Source of the DNA: Rhizobium albus
Lineage (GTDB): Bacteria; Pseudomonadota; Alphaproteobacteria; Rhizobiales; Rhizobiaceae
DNA: 64,000 nucleotides
Assembly: GCA_030160035.1 (NCBI GenBank)
Contig: BSNO01000003.1
Location: 1,426,001 to 1,490,000 of the forward strand
Direction: 5' to 3'
The notes under the pieces are model-generated. The model was not told where the DNA came from, did not search any database, and worked only from the letters and a program-made list of their open reading frames with translations. Each line of letters begins with the position of its first letter. Position 1 is the stretch's first letter. The position numbers and the translations under genes were made by a program. Of the stretch, positions 7,823 to 17,008 are shown piece by piece.

Positions 7823-8142
7823 GGAGCGCGATCTTGTGGAAACGATGTTTGATGACCGAAAAGCAGGCCTCGTGCAAGCGAGTTGTCAAATGACCGAAAA
7901 CTCTTTCCGACACCGTGCATATTCGGCATCAGGCGCGCCAATGCACGTCCCAAGGCTGTGGCTGGGGGAGCCCATGACAGGCTTGCGGGAGGCAGTGGGT
8001 TGCCATTCTTCGACGAGTTCTATATGGCAGCGACCATTCCACACGCGCGGTTTGGGATTGGCCGGGAGAAATCCGGTCCGTTCCGCCGGTGGCCGAAAGG
8101 CTGTTGCTGCGCGGAGGTTCAACCGGAAAGGATACACAAGGC
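7823..8142. other. 320-bp divergent intergenic region between the kinase cassette and rpsB
   Basis: No convincing gene. On the minus strand TTGACA (7889-7884) is a perfect -35 hexamer about 60 bp before the kinase start, but the -10 about 17 bp further on is poor. On the plus strand TTGCCA (8000-8005) and TATATG (8021-8026) are only 15 bp apart, too close for a confident rpsB promoter. The rpsB leader is likely more than 100 nt; no riboswitch motif recognised. Confidence 0.4.
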
Positions 8143-8931
8143 ATGTCACTGCCCGATTTTTCCATGCGCCAATTGCTAGAAGCTGGCGTTCACTTTGGTC
8201 ACCAGACCCACCGTTGGAACCCCAAGATGAAGCCTTTCATCTTCGGTGACCGCAACAACGTCCACATCATCGATCTCGCTCAGACCGTTCCGCTCCTGCA
8301 CCAGGCGCTGAAGGTCGTGTCTGACACCGTCGCCGGTGGCGGCCGCGTGCTCTTCGTCGGCACCAAGCGCCAGGCGTCCGAGATCATTGCCGATGCCGCA
8401 AAGCGTTCGGCTCAGTATTACGTCAACGCCCGCTGGCTCGGCGGCATGCTGACGAACTGGAAGACGATCTCCAACTCGATCCAGCGTCTGCGCAAGCTCG
8501 ACGAGCTGCTCGCCGGCGACGCCCAGGGTCTGACCAAGAAAGAGCGTCTCAACCTCGATCGCGAGCGCGAGAAGCTTGAGCGTGCGCTTGGCGGTATCCG
8601 CGATATGGGCGGCACACCGGACCTGATATTCATCATCGACACCAACAAAGAAGCGATCGCGATCGACGAAGCCAAGCGCCTCGGCATCCCGGTTGTCGCC
8701 GTCGTCGATTCGAACTGTGATCCAGACCGCGTCGACTACCCGATTCCGGGCAATGACGATGCCGCCCGTGCGATCTCGCTTTATTGCGAACTGATCTCGC
8801 GCGCCGCTCTCGATGGCATCGCGCGCCAGCAGGGTGCTTCGGGCGTTGACGTCGGCGCATCCGCCGAGACGCCTGTCGAGCCTGCGCTTGACGACGCCGG
8901 CAGTGTCGAGGGCGAAGGCGCCACCGCCTAA
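8143..8931 (+). CDS. rpsB: 30S ribosomal protein S2
   Basis: 262 residues beginning [20 protein letters not shown], the standard S2 start. The frame is open 54 bp further upstream, but ATG 8143 has GGAAAGGA and AAGG before it and fits the family. S2 signature blocks are present: [21 protein letters not shown], and [27 protein letters not shown]. The C-terminal tail (about 25 residues) is acidic and Ala-rich, as in other alphaproteobacteria. Heads the rpsB-tsf-pyrH-frr series. Assembles into the small subunit with S1. Confidence 0.98.
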   Translation: MSLPDFSMRQLLEAGVHFGHQTHRWNPKMKPFIFGDRNNVHIIDLAQTVPLLHQALKVVSDTVAGGGRVLFVGTKRQASEIIADAAKRSAQYYVNARWLGGMLTNWKTISNSIQRLRKLDELLAGDAQGLTKKERLNLDREREKLERALGGIRDMGGTPDLIFIIDTNKEAIAIDEAKRLGIPVVAVVDSNCDPDRVDYPIPGNDDAARAISLYCELISRAALDGIARQQGASGVDVGASAETPVEPALDDAGSVEGEGATA

Positions 8932-8952
8932 GCTCCGATCGTCCTGCATTCA

Positions 8953-8990
8953 GACGGCCGGCGCCGCGAACAATCGCTTCGCCGGCCGTC
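8953..8990 (+). terminator. Perfect 11-bp hairpin between rpsB and tsf (attenuator-like)
   Basis: GACGGCCGGCG at 8953-8963 pairs exactly with CGCCGGCCGTC at 8980-8990 across a 16-nt loop, 22 nt after the rpsB stop. No T-run follows, so it could be a partial terminator, an RNA-processing or 3'-end stabilising element that lets rpsB and tsf be expressed at different levels. Confidence 0.55.
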
Positions 8991-9164
8991 ATGCATATGA
9001 AGACGATGTCGGCCTAGTTTGTCGCGTTTTTCACATGGTGAACCGGTAATTACTTCACCTGGAAACGCTCTAACGTGCCGAAGAATTCGACAGGGCGCGG
9101 TCTCCACGCCCCAACCAGGTCCCGCCCAAGCCGGCCGGACCATGACAGACGACAAGAGGCTAGA

Positions 9165-10088
9165 ATGAACATTACCGCTCAGATGGTGAAAGAACTGCGC
9201 GAAAAGTCCGGCGCAGGCATGATGGACTGCAAGAAGGCGCTGGCCGAAACCAATGGTGACATGGAAGCAGCGATCGACTGGCTGCGCGCCAAGGGCATCG
9301 CTAAGGCCGACAAGAAGGCCAGCCGCACGGCTGCCGAAGGCCTGGTCGGCGTAGCCAGCGAAGGCACGAAGGCTGTCGTCGTCGAGCTGAACTCGGAGAC
9401 CGACTTCGTTGCGCGCAACGACAAGTTCCAGGATCTCGTCGCAGGTGTCGCCAAGGTCGCGCTCACCACGGACGGTTCCGTCGAGGCCGTTTCGGCAGCA
9501 ACCTACCCGGCAACGTCCAAGCCCGTCGGCGACACCATCAAGGATGCAGTCGCGACAATCGGCGAGAACATGGCCCTGCGCCGCACCGCTCTTCTGACCG
9601 TGTCGGACGGCGTCGTCGCGACCTACATGCACAACGCCGTTGCCACCGATCTCGGCAAGCTCGGCGTGCTCGTTGCGCTGGAATCGACCGGCGACAAGGA
9701 CAAGCTCAACGCCATCGGTCGCCAGGTTGCCATGCATGTCGCAGCGACCAACCCACTCGCTCTGACCTCGCAGGACGTGGATGCGACGGTCGCCGAGCGC
9801 GAGCGTCAGATCTTCATCGAGCAGGCGCGCGAGTCCGGCAAGCCGGAAAACATCATCGAGAAGATGGTGGAAGGCCGCATGCGCAAGTTCTACGAGGAAG
9901 TCGCTCTGCTGTCGCAGGCCTTCGTCATGAACCCCGACCACACGGTCGGCGATGCCGTGAAGGCAGCCGAGGCCGAAGTCGGCGCACCGATCAAGGTCAC
10001 GGGCTTCGTCCGCTTTGCTCTCGGTGAAGGCATCGAACGCGAAGAAACCGACTTCGCAGCCGAAGTCGCGGCAGTCGCCAAGGGCTGA
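9165..10088 (+). CDS. tsf: Translation elongation factor Ts
   Basis: 307 residues starting [26 protein letters not shown], the family signature; the open frame extends upstream to 9075, but ATG 9165 is preceded by AAGAGG and matches the usual start. The second signature, [15 protein letters not shown], is present near residue 72. EF-Ts exchanges GDP for GTP on EF-Tu. It lies 233 bp after rpsB, a larger gap than is usual inside this cluster, holding a hairpin and possibly a separate promoter. Confidence 0.98.
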   Translation: MNITAQMVKELREKSGAGMMDCKKALAETNGDMEAAIDWLRAKGIAKADKKASRTAAEGLVGVASEGTKAVVVELNSETDFVARNDKFQDLVAGVAKVALTTDGSVEAVSAATYPATSKPVGDTIKDAVATIGENMALRRTALLTVSDGVVATYMHNAVATDLGKLGVLVALESTGDKDKLNAIGRQVAMHVAATNPLALTSQDVDATVAERERQIFIEQARESGKPENIIEKMVEGRMRKFYEEVALLSQAFVMNPDHTVGDAVKAAEAEVGAPIKVTGFVRFALGEGIEREETDFAAEVAAVAKG

Positions 10089-10197
10089 TTGCCCGATCGA
10101 TTGTCCACGGCCGTGAACACCGCAAGGGCACTGCGTGACAACGTGGTGCCCTTCGTGTATGCGGCTTGTCCAGCTTCAGAAAAAGACGAGTGAACGC

Positions 10198-10923
10198 ATG
10201 AAAACCGACGCCCCGCGCTACAAGCGCATCCTGCTGAAGGCCTCGGGTGAGGCGTTGATGGGCAGTCAGGGCTTCGGGATCGACGTCGAAGTGGCCGACC
10301 GCATTGCCAGCGACATCGCCGAAGTGCGCGCCATGGGTGTAGAGGTCGGCGTGGTCGTCGGCGGCGGCAATATTTTCCGCGGCGTGGCCGTCGCCTCCAA
10401 GGGCGGCGATCGCGTGACGGGCGACCACATGGGCATGCTCGCCACAGTCATCAACGCCCTGGCGCTGGCAACCTCGCTGCGCAAGCTCGGCATCGACACC
10501 GAGGTCCTCTCGGCCATTGCCATGCCGGAGATCTGCCAGAGCTTTTCTCAACGCGCAGCCCTGCATCACCTCGACAAGGGCCGGGTCGTGATCTTTGCCG
10601 GTGGAACGGGCAACCCCTTCTTCACGACCGATTCCGCCGCTGCGCTCCGCGCTGCCGAAATGGGCGCCGAAGCGATCCTCAAGGGCACACAGGTCGACGG
10701 AATCTATTCCGCCGATCCGAAGAAGGACCCGACCGCGACGCGCTTCGATAGCCTTACCCACGCCGAGGTTCTTGAGAAGGGACTGGCCGTCATGGACGTC
10801 GCCGCGGTTTCGCTTGCCCGCGAAAACGCGATCCCGATCATCGTTTTCTCCATCCACGAAAAAGGCGGCCTGGCCGCAATCGTAACAGGCGGCGGCCGAG
10901 GTACGGTCGTCACCGACAGATAG
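10198..10923 (+). CDS. pyrH: UMP kinase
   Basis: 241 residues of the amino-acid-kinase fold. It phosphorylates UMP to UDP for nucleic acid and UDP-sugar synthesis, which also feeds the lipid A genes downstream. Motifs: LKASGEALMG near the N terminus, VVVGGGNIFRG, GDHMGMLATVINAL, and TGNPFFTTDSAAALRA. ATG 10198 is preferred over the earlier in-frame start at 10135 because all bacterial PyrH proteins start a few residues before YKRILLK. Between tsf and frr, the standard order. Confidence 0.98.
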   Translation: MKTDAPRYKRILLKASGEALMGSQGFGIDVEVADRIASDIAEVRAMGVEVGVVVGGGNIFRGVAVASKGGDRVTGDHMGMLATVINALALATSLRKLGIDTEVLSAIAMPEICQSFSQRAALHHLDKGRVVIFAGGTGNPFFTTDSAAALRAAEMGAEAILKGTQVDGIYSADPKKDPTATRFDSLTHAEVLEKGLAVMDVAAVSLARENAIPIIVFSIHEKGGLAAIVTGGGRGTVVTDR

Positions 10924-10983
10924 AATGAGGTGGCTGGCGAGCGTTGTCGCGCCGCCGATCACCCGCGCATGGGAGCATGAATC

Positions 10984-11544
10984 ATGGCTGATGGAACGAA
11001 CTTTTCCGAGCTGAAGCGGCGCATGGAAGGTGCCGTCACGGCATTCAAGAACGACGTCAACGGTTTGCGCACGGGCCGCGCATCGGCAAACGTACTCGAT
11101 CCGGTGATGGTCGAGGCCTATGGCTCGCGCATGCCGCTCAACCAGGTCGCGAACGTCGGTGTCGCGGAAGCGCGCATGTTGTCCGTGCAGGTTTGGGACA
11201 AGCAGATGGTCGGCGCCGTCGATCGCGGCATCCGTGAAGCCAATCTCGGCCTCAACCCGATCGTCGACGGCCAGACGCTGCGCATTCCGCTGCCTGACCT
11301 CAACGAAGAACGCCGCCGCGAACTGGTCAAAGTGGCACATAACTATGCCGAGACCGCGCGAGTCGCTGCGCGCCATGTGCGCCGCGACGGCATGGACGAG
11401 TTGAAGAAGAACGAAAAAGCGGGCGTCATCAGCCAGGACGACAGCCGCCAGCAGTCCGATCGGGTCCAAAAGATGACCGATGAGACCATTGCCGAGATCG
11501 ACCGCTTGCTCGTCGATAAGGAAAAGGAAATCATGCAGGTCTAG
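10984..11544 (+). CDS. frr: Ribosome recycling factor
   Basis: 186 residues, the usual family length. Splits post-termination ribosomes with EF-G. Conserved blocks: [20 protein letters not shown] near residue 28, [22 protein letters not shown], and the C-terminal helix region [27 protein letters not shown] ribosome-binding site precedes the ATG. Sixty bases after pyrH and 65 before uppS. Confidence 0.98.
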   Translation: MADGTNFSELKRRMEGAVTAFKNDVNGLRTGRASANVLDPVMVEAYGSRMPLNQVANVGVAEARMLSVQVWDKQMVGAVDRGIREANLGLNPIVDGQTLRIPLPDLNEERRRELVKVAHNYAETARVAARHVRRDGMDELKKNEKAGVISQDDSRQQSDRVQKMTDETIAEIDRLLVDKEKEIMQV

Positions 11545-11609
11545 ATTGGCGCCTGCATGACCGGGCGACCAAGTCGTTCTCGGTGCGAAGCCTTAGCGGA
11601 GTTTTGCCT

Positions 11610-12335
11610 TTGACCACGCCGCATCACGTCGCGATCATCATGGACGGCAATGGCCGGTGGGCCAAGCGGCGCGGCCTTCCACGGACCATGGGACACCGCA
11701 AGGGTGTCGAAGCCGTGCGCGAAACGGTGCAGGCAGCAGGCGAGGCAGGTGTCCGCTATCTCACGCTGTTTGCCTTCTCGTCAGAAAACTGGAACCGCCC
11801 GGAAGAAGAGATCACCGATCTCATGGGGCTGCTGAAGCTCTTCATCCGGCGAGACCTCGCGGAACTCCACAAGGAGAACATCCGCATCCGTGTGATCGGA
11901 GATCGGGCGCGGCTGGATCGCGAGATCCTGGGCCTCCTGGTCGAAGCGGAAGAGCTCACCCGCAACAACAGCGCGATGCACCTTGTGATCGCGTTCAACT
12001 ATGGCGGGCGGGACGAGATCGTGCGTGCCGCCAAGCGTCTGGCCGAAGCGGTCGGGCGAGGCGAGTTGTCGCCGGCCAACGTCAACGAGCACACGCTGTC
12101 GGCATTTCTGGATACGGCGGGCATTCCCGACCCTGATGTCATCATCCGCACGAGCGGCGAGCAGCGTTTGTCGAATTTTCTCCTGTGGCAGGCGGCCTAC
12201 ACGGAATTCGTCTTCGTGCCGGTGCTCTGGCCGGACTTCGACAAATCGGCCTTTCACCGCGCGCTGGATGAATACGCTTCGCGGGAGCGCCGCTTCGGGG
12301 CCGTTCCCGAACGCGATGTCGCGCTCGGTTCGTGA
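11610..12335 (+). CDS. uppS: Undecaprenyl diphosphate synthase (isoprenyl transferase)
   Basis: 241 residues from a TTG at 11610; GGAG at 11598-11601 with an 8-nt spacer decides this start, though a GTG at 11583 is in frame. Makes the C55 lipid carrier for cell-wall and O-antigen synthesis. Family motifs: [17 protein letters not shown] with the catalytic Asp, [23 protein letters not shown], and [23 protein letters not shown]. Its stop overlaps the cdsA start (TGATG). Confidence 0.96.
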   Translation: MTTPHHVAIIMDGNGRWAKRRGLPRTMGHRKGVEAVRETVQAAGEAGVRYLTLFAFSSENWNRPEEEITDLMGLLKLFIRRDLAELHKENIRIRVIGDRARLDREILGLLVEAEELTRNNSAMHLVIAFNYGGRDEIVRAAKRLAEAVGRGELSPANVNEHTLSAFLDTAGIPDPDVIIRTSGEQRLSNFLLWQAAYTEFVFVPVLWPDFDKSAFHRALDEYASRERRFGAVPERDVALGS

Positions 12336-13174
12336 TGCAGCTGGAATTGAAGCAGCGGGTCGTTTCCGCAGTCATCCTCGGCATTGCAGTCCTGCTTCTG
12401 GCCTGGTTCGGCGGCCTTCCTTTTCGCGTTTTCTGCGCCATCCTCGCCGCGCTGATCTACTATGAGTGGACCACGATGGTGCAGGCCGAACGCCGGTCCC
12501 GCCCGGCCTTTCTCGTCGGCTGGGCCAGCATGGGCGCCATCATGTGGTTCATCGTCGGCAACGCCTTTGCTTATTCCACCGGCGCAATCCTGATCGGTGC
12601 GGGCGCGGTCGCTCTCGCCGCCCGGACAAGCGGCCGTGGCCCGTGGATGGGCCTCGGCGTTCTCTATGCCGGCTTTTCCGGCTTGGCGCTTGCGGCTTTG
12701 CGCGACGACACGACACTGGGTCTCATCGGAATGGCGTTCGTCTTCGCCGTCGTCTGGGCGACCGACATTCTCGCCTATTTCTGCGGCCGGGCTTTGGGCG
12801 GTCGCAAGCTTGCCCCGAAGATATCGCCCGGAAAGACCTGGTCCGGCGCCATTTTCGGCATGTTCGGCGGGATCGCCGCAGGCACGGCGGTCGCGCTTTT
12901 GACGCTGGAGAGGGGCGATATCTGGATCCCGATCCTCTGCGCTGTTCTGTCGGTCGCCAGCCAGGTGGGCGATCTCTTCGAATCCTGGATGAAGCGGCGT
13001 TACGCGGTGAAGGACTCCGGCCGGCTTATTCCGGGCCACGGCGGCGTCATGGACAGGGTCGACGGTCTCGTATTTGCCGCTTTTGCAGCCTTTCTCATAG
13101 CGCTGGTGATCGCGGGCGGGATTCCCAGCTCGTCCAGCGGTTCACCGATTGCCTGGGCGCTCTTGGGCGGATAG
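12335..13174 (+). CDS. cdsA: Phosphatidate cytidylyltransferase (CDP-diglyceride synthase)
   Basis: 279 residues, mostly membrane spans, with the CDP-diglyceride synthase signature KDSGRLIPGHGGVMDRVDGL near the C terminus and KISPGKTWSG in the middle. Converts phosphatidate plus CTP to CDP-diacylglycerol, the precursor of all membrane phospholipids. The start ATG at 12335 overlaps the uppS stop by one base, implying coupled translation; the GTG at 12332 is a less likely start. No dxr gene is found next to it. Confidence 0.96.
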   Translation: MQLELKQRVVSAVILGIAVLLLAWFGGLPFRVFCAILAALIYYEWTTMVQAERRSRPAFLVGWASMGAIMWFIVGNAFAYSTGAILIGAGAVALAARTSGRGPWMGLGVLYAGFSGLALAALRDDTTLGLIGMAFVFAVVWATDILAYFCGRALGGRKLAPKISPGKTWSGAIFGMFGGIAAGTAVALLTLERGDIWIPILCAVLSVASQVGDLFESWMKRRYAVKDSGRLIPGHGGVMDRVDGLVFAAFAAFLIALVIAGGIPSSSSGSPIAWALLGG

Positions 13175-13205
13175 GACCCAGCAGTCGTCACTCACATGAA
13201 TTTCA

Positions 13206-13225
13206 GGCGCATCTTAAGATGCGCC
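13206..13225. other. Perfect 20-bp palindrome between cdsA and rseP
   Basis: GGCGCATCTT followed directly by AAGATGCGCC is a perfect 20-bp palindrome, 31 bp after cdsA and 23 bp before rseP. As RNA it folds to an 8-bp stem with a TTAA loop, followed by GCTTTT, so it may be a weak terminator; as DNA it has the symmetry of a dimeric repressor site. Confidence 0.6.
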
Positions 13226-13248
13226 GCTTTTGAGCAGGGACACGTCCG

Positions 13249-14382
13249 ATGGATGCGCTGGCATCGACCTTCGCCTTTCTGACCGGCTACATTCTGCCAT
13301 TCCTCGTGGTTTTGACGATCGTCGTCTTCGTCCATGAAATGGGCCACTACCTCGTCGGACGGTGGTGCGGCATCCGCGTCATGGCCTTTTCCGTCGGGTT
13401 CGGCCCGGAAATCTTTGGGTTCAATGACAAGCACGGCACTCGCTGGAAGCTTTCGGCCATCCCGCTTGGCGGCTATGTGAAATTCTTCGGCGATGAAAAC
13501 GCCGCGAGCGTGCCCGACAATGACGGCTACGCGGCCATGAGCGAGGCCGACCGCCGGAGCTCTTTCCAGGGAGCAGCTCTATGGCGCCGCGCTTTGACCG
13601 TCGCAGCAGGACCGATCGCCAACTTCATCCTGGCGATCGCGATCTTCGCCACGGTCTTCACGCTTTACGGCCGCCCGGTATCCGACCCGGTCGTCGCCGA
13701 AGTGCAGCCGGGCAGTGCTGCCGAAACAGCTGGGATCGCGCCTGGCGACATCTTCGTCGCCATCGACGGCAACTCGATCGAGACCTTCGATGATGTGCGC
13801 CGTTACGTATCGAGCCGTCCGGAAGTCGAAATCACCGTCACCATGCAGCGGGATGGCGTCGAGCGCGACTTCACCCTGGTCCCCGCCCGTGAGGAAATTG
13901 AGGACAATTTCGGCAATCGCCTGGAAGTCGGCCTAATCGGCGTCGTCACCAACCAAGACACGGGCAATTTCCGAACGGTCGAGATGGGACCATTGGAAGC
14001 GACGGGGCAGGCGGTTGCCGAGACGAGCTATATCGTCACCCGCACCTTCGGCTACATCCGCAACATCATCATCGGTCAGGAGAAAGCCGATCAGCTCGGC
14101 GGGCCGATCCGGGTGGCTCAGGTTTCCGGCCAGATGGCGACGCTTGGCATCCTTGCGGTGATCCAGCTCGCAGCAGTGCTGTCGGTTTCTATTGGACTGT
14201 TGAACCTTATGCCGGTACCGATGCTGGACGGCGGCCATCTGGTCTTCTATGCGATTGAGGCGATCCGGGGGCGACCTCTTGGCGAGAATGCGCAGGAGAT
14301 GGCATTCCGGATCGGTTTGGGGATGGTGCTGGCACTGATGGTCTTTGCGACCTGGAACGATGTCAACATGCTGTTGGGTTAG
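13249..14382 (+). CDS. rseP: RIP metalloprotease RseP (site-2 protease)
   Basis: 377 residues. The zinc site HEMGH is at residues 29-33 in the first membrane span; one PDZ domain lies about 130-210 (VQPGSAAETAGIAPGDIFVAIDG); the C-terminal motif NLMPVPMLDGGHLVFY supplies the third zinc ligand. Cuts membrane-embedded substrates, classically anti-sigma factors and leftover signal peptides. Shorter than E. coli RseP, with one clear PDZ, as is common in alphaproteobacteria. Sits directly before bamA. Confidence 0.96.
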   Translation: MDALASTFAFLTGYILPFLVVLTIVVFVHEMGHYLVGRWCGIRVMAFSVGFGPEIFGFNDKHGTRWKLSAIPLGGYVKFFGDENAASVPDNDGYAAMSEADRRSSFQGAALWRRALTVAAGPIANFILAIAIFATVFTLYGRPVSDPVVAEVQPGSAAETAGIAPGDIFVAIDGNSIETFDDVRRYVSSRPEVEITVTMQRDGVERDFTLVPAREEIEDNFGNRLEVGLIGVVTNQDTGNFRTVEMGPLEATGQAVAETSYIVTRTFGYIRNIIIGQEKADQLGGPIRVAQVSGQMATLGILAVIQLAAVLSVSIGLLNLMPVPMLDGGHLVFYAIEAIRGRPLGENAQEMAFRIGLGMVLALMVFATWNDVNMLLG

Positions 14383-14435
14383 TCGCTGAAACGCTGCTAT
14401 CCACCCGGAAATAAAGGGATTGTTTACGACGTTTG

Positions 14436-14465
14436 AAGGCTGGAGTGGCCTTTGGGCCACGCCTT
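14436..14465 (+). terminator. Bulged hairpin between rseP and bamA
   Basis: GTGGCC (14445-14450) and GGCCAC (14455-14460) form a tight stem around TTTG, extended by AAGGC (14436-14440) and GCCTT (14461-14465) with a 4-nt bulge. No U-tract follows. It lies 54 bp after the rseP stop in a 212-bp gap and may separate the two transcripts. Confidence 0.45.
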
Positions 14466-14594
14466 GAAATGAAGTAAACAGAAATTAACCGCCAGCCTTG
14501 CTTGTAGGGCAAAAGCGGGTAAAAAACGACGGACTATTCGGAATCGGGGCATCCGTCTGGTGTGGTGGTTCGGGCAAAAAGGTTAGAGTTCATA

Positions 14595-16937
14595 ATGAGA
14601 GCCGGTTCGAAGTTCATGGGTGCGGTGTCTGCCGTTGCCCTTGCCACGGGAATTGCATCCAGCGGAGCGGGTATTGCTTTCCTGAGTGCAACGACCGCCG
14701 CACAGGCGGCAGTCGTCAACAGCATCCAGGTGCAGGGCAACAGCCGCATCGATGCAGAGACCGTTCGCGGCAACATCACCATTCGCCCAGGTCAGGACTT
14801 CACGAACGCCGACATCGACGAATCCGTCCGTCGCCTGTTCGCCACCGGCCTGTTCTCCGACATCCGTATTGCCCAGCAGGGCGGTGCACTCGTCGTTACG
14901 GTTTCGGAAAACCAGATCCTCAACCAGGTGGTCTTCAACGGCAACAGCCGCATTCGCGACCGCCAGCTCGAGACGATCGTTCAGACCAAGCCGCTCGGAC
15001 CGTACAGCGAGCCGCTCGTTCAGGCCGACATCCAGGCGATCCGCGATGCTTACGCCGCGATCGGCCGAAACGATGCCACGGTGACGACCAATACAGTCAC
15101 ACTCGCCGACGGCCGCATCAACCTCGCTTTCGAAGTCAACGAAGGCGACCGTACGCGCATCTCGACGATCAATTTTGTCGGCAACCAGGCCTTCAACGAT
15201 GGTCGCTTGCGCGAAGTGATCACAACCAAGCGCTCGAACTTCCTGTCGTTCCTGACGCGCCGTGACGTTTACGCCGAAGACAAGCTGCGCGCGGACGAAG
15301 AACTGCTGCGCCGCTTCTATTACAACCGTGGCTATGCGGACTTCCAGGTCGTATCGTCCTTCGCCGAGCTCGATCCGGCAACCAATGAGTACACGGTCAC
15401 GATCACAGTCCAGGAAGGCGAGCGTTACAACTTTGGCGCGGTCAACGTCGAAAGCTCCGTCGCGGACGTGAATACGGAAGAGCTTCAGGCGCTCGTTCAA
15501 AGCCGTTCCGGCGCGACCTACAGCGCGGAAGACGTCGAAGACACGATCGTTGCGATTTCCGAGCGCGTTGCCGATTCCGGCTTCCCGTTCGCTCAGGTGA
15601 CGCCGCGCGGCGATCGCGATTTCGCAAACCGCACGATTTCGGTCAGCTACCTGATCGACCAGGGCCCGCGCGCTTATGTCGAGCGCATCGAAATCCGCGG
15701 CAACACCCGGACGCGTGACTACGTCATCCGCCGCGAATTCGATCTGTCGGAAGGCGATGCCTTCAACCAGGCCATGGTTCGCCGTGCACGTGAGCGTCTG
15801 CAGCGTCTTGGCTATTTCGGCTCGGTCGAAATCTCGACGGCGCCGGGCTCGCAGCCGGACCGCATCATCATCATCGTCGACGTTCAGGACCAGCCGACCG
15901 GCGAGTTCTCGATCGGTGCCGGTTACTCGACGGGCAGCGATGGCGGTGCATCGATCGAAGCGTCGGTAACGGAGCGCAACTTCCTCGGTCGTGGTCAGTT
16001 CATCCGCGTCGCTGCCGGCGGTGGCGAGAATTCGCGCAGCTACCGCGTCAGCTTCACCGAGCCTTATTTCCTCGGCTACCGTCTCGCCGCGGGCTTCGAT
16101 GTGTTCCGCGTCGAAGACGACCGTCCAGACAACTACAGCTATGAGCAGACCGGTGTGACGCTGCGCGTGGCAGCACCGATCACCAACAATCTGACGGCTG
16201 GTCTGGCCTACAACTTCTCCGAAACCCGCTACACGGGAACAGACTCGTCGTTGTCGCTCGCCTATCAGCAGGGCATCGCCAGCAGCCCGTGGATCAAGTC
16301 GTCGATCTCGCCGACGCTGACCTTCAACACGCTGGATGACCGCCAGCTGCCACGTGATGGCATCTTCGCCGAAGCCGGCATGGAAGTCGCTGGCCTCGGT
16401 GGCGATGCGGAGTTCATCAAGTTCACGGGTCGGGCAAACTACTTCCAGCTGCTGTCTGAGTCTCAGGACATCATCGGCTCGGTCGCCGTTGGTGCGGGCC
16501 ACATGGTTTCGCTCGGCGACAATGCGCGCGTGTTCGACCAGTTCCTGCAGGGCGGCGAGACCATTCGTGGTTTCGATGCGCGTGGCTTCGGTCCGCGGTC
16601 TGAGCTTCTGGCCGATGGAGATCGTGATGCGCTTGGCGGCACGACCTACTTCAACGCGTCCGCCGAAGCATCCATGCCGATGCCGGTCGTCCCGCGTGAC
16701 TTCGGTCTTCGCGTCGCAGCCTTTGCCGATGCCGGTACGCTCTATGGGACTGATCTTGATCCGTCCGTCACCGTAGGTGGCGTCGGCTTTGACCAGACCT
16801 GGCGCGCCTCGGTTGGTGCATCGCTCATCTGGGCTTCTCCCTTCGGTCCGCTGCGTCTCGACTACGCCGTGCCGGTCGCCAAGGAAGAGTTCGATGATGT
16901 TCAGGAATTCCGCTTCGGCGCATCGTCGCGGTTCTAA
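14595..16937 (+). CDS. bamA: Outer membrane protein assembly factor BamA
   Basis: 780 residues. Signal peptide about 1-36 (TTAAQAA), then POTRA domains starting with VVNSIQVQGNSRIDAETVRGNI, and a C-terminal 16-strand barrel ending in aromatic F (GASSRF). The loop motif IRGFDARGFGPR corresponds to the VRGF/Y lid signature. Core of the BAM complex that inserts beta-barrel proteins such as the porin at 58017. The frame is open back to 14562, but ATG 14595 gives a proper signal peptide. Sits between rseP and lpxD, the conserved order. Confidence 0.97.
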   Translation: MRAGSKFMGAVSAVALATGIASSGAGIAFLSATTAAQAAVVNSIQVQGNSRIDAETVRGNITIRPGQDFTNADIDESVRRLFATGLFSDIRIAQQGGALVVTVSENQILNQVVFNGNSRIRDRQLETIVQTKPLGPYSEPLVQADIQAIRDAYAAIGRNDATVTTNTVTLADGRINLAFEVNEGDRTRISTINFVGNQAFNDGRLREVITTKRSNFLSFLTRRDVYAEDKLRADEELLRRFYYNRGYADFQVVSSFAELDPATNEYTVTITVQEGERYNFGAVNVESSVADVNTEELQALVQSRSGATYSAEDVEDTIVAISERVADSGFPFAQVTPRGDRDFANRTISVSYLIDQGPRAYVERIEIRGNTRTRDYVIRREFDLSEGDAFNQAMVRRARERLQRLGYFGSVEISTAPGSQPDRIIIIVDVQDQPTGEFSIGAGYSTGSDGGASIEASVTERNFLGRGQFIRVAAGGGENSRSYRVSFTEPYFLGYRLAAGFDVFRVEDDRPDNYSYEQTGVTLRVAAPITNNLTAGLAYNFSETRYTGTDSSLSLAYQQGIASSPWIKSSISPTLTFNTLDDRQLPRDGIFAEAGMEVAGLGGDAEFIKFTGRANYFQLLSESQDIIGSVAVGAGHMVSLGDNARVFDQFLQGGETIRGFDARGFGPRSELLADGDRDALGGTTYFNASAEASMPMPVVPRDFGLRVAAFADAGTLYGTDLDPSVTVGGVGFDQTWRASVGASLIWASPFGPLRLDYAVPVAKEEFDDVQEFRFGASSRF

Positions 16938-16966
16938 CCGCTTCTCGACGCGAGCACGCAATCCAA

Positions 16967-16987
16967 AGCCGGGCATGATGCCCGGCT
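16967..16987 (+). terminator. Hairpin after bamA
   Basis: AGCCGGGCA and TGCCCGGCT make a perfect 9-bp stem around TGA, followed by a moderately T-rich stretch, 30 bp after bamA. Transcription may partly pass through to lpxD 22 bp later. Confidence 0.6.
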
Positions 16988-17008
16988 CATTCATTCTGTA
17001 AGCTGCCG

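Noticed and set aside
9997-11469. 490-aa open frame on the minus strand across tsf, pyrH and frr
   Set aside because: Spans three certain genes on the other strand and has no domain or ribosome-binding site.
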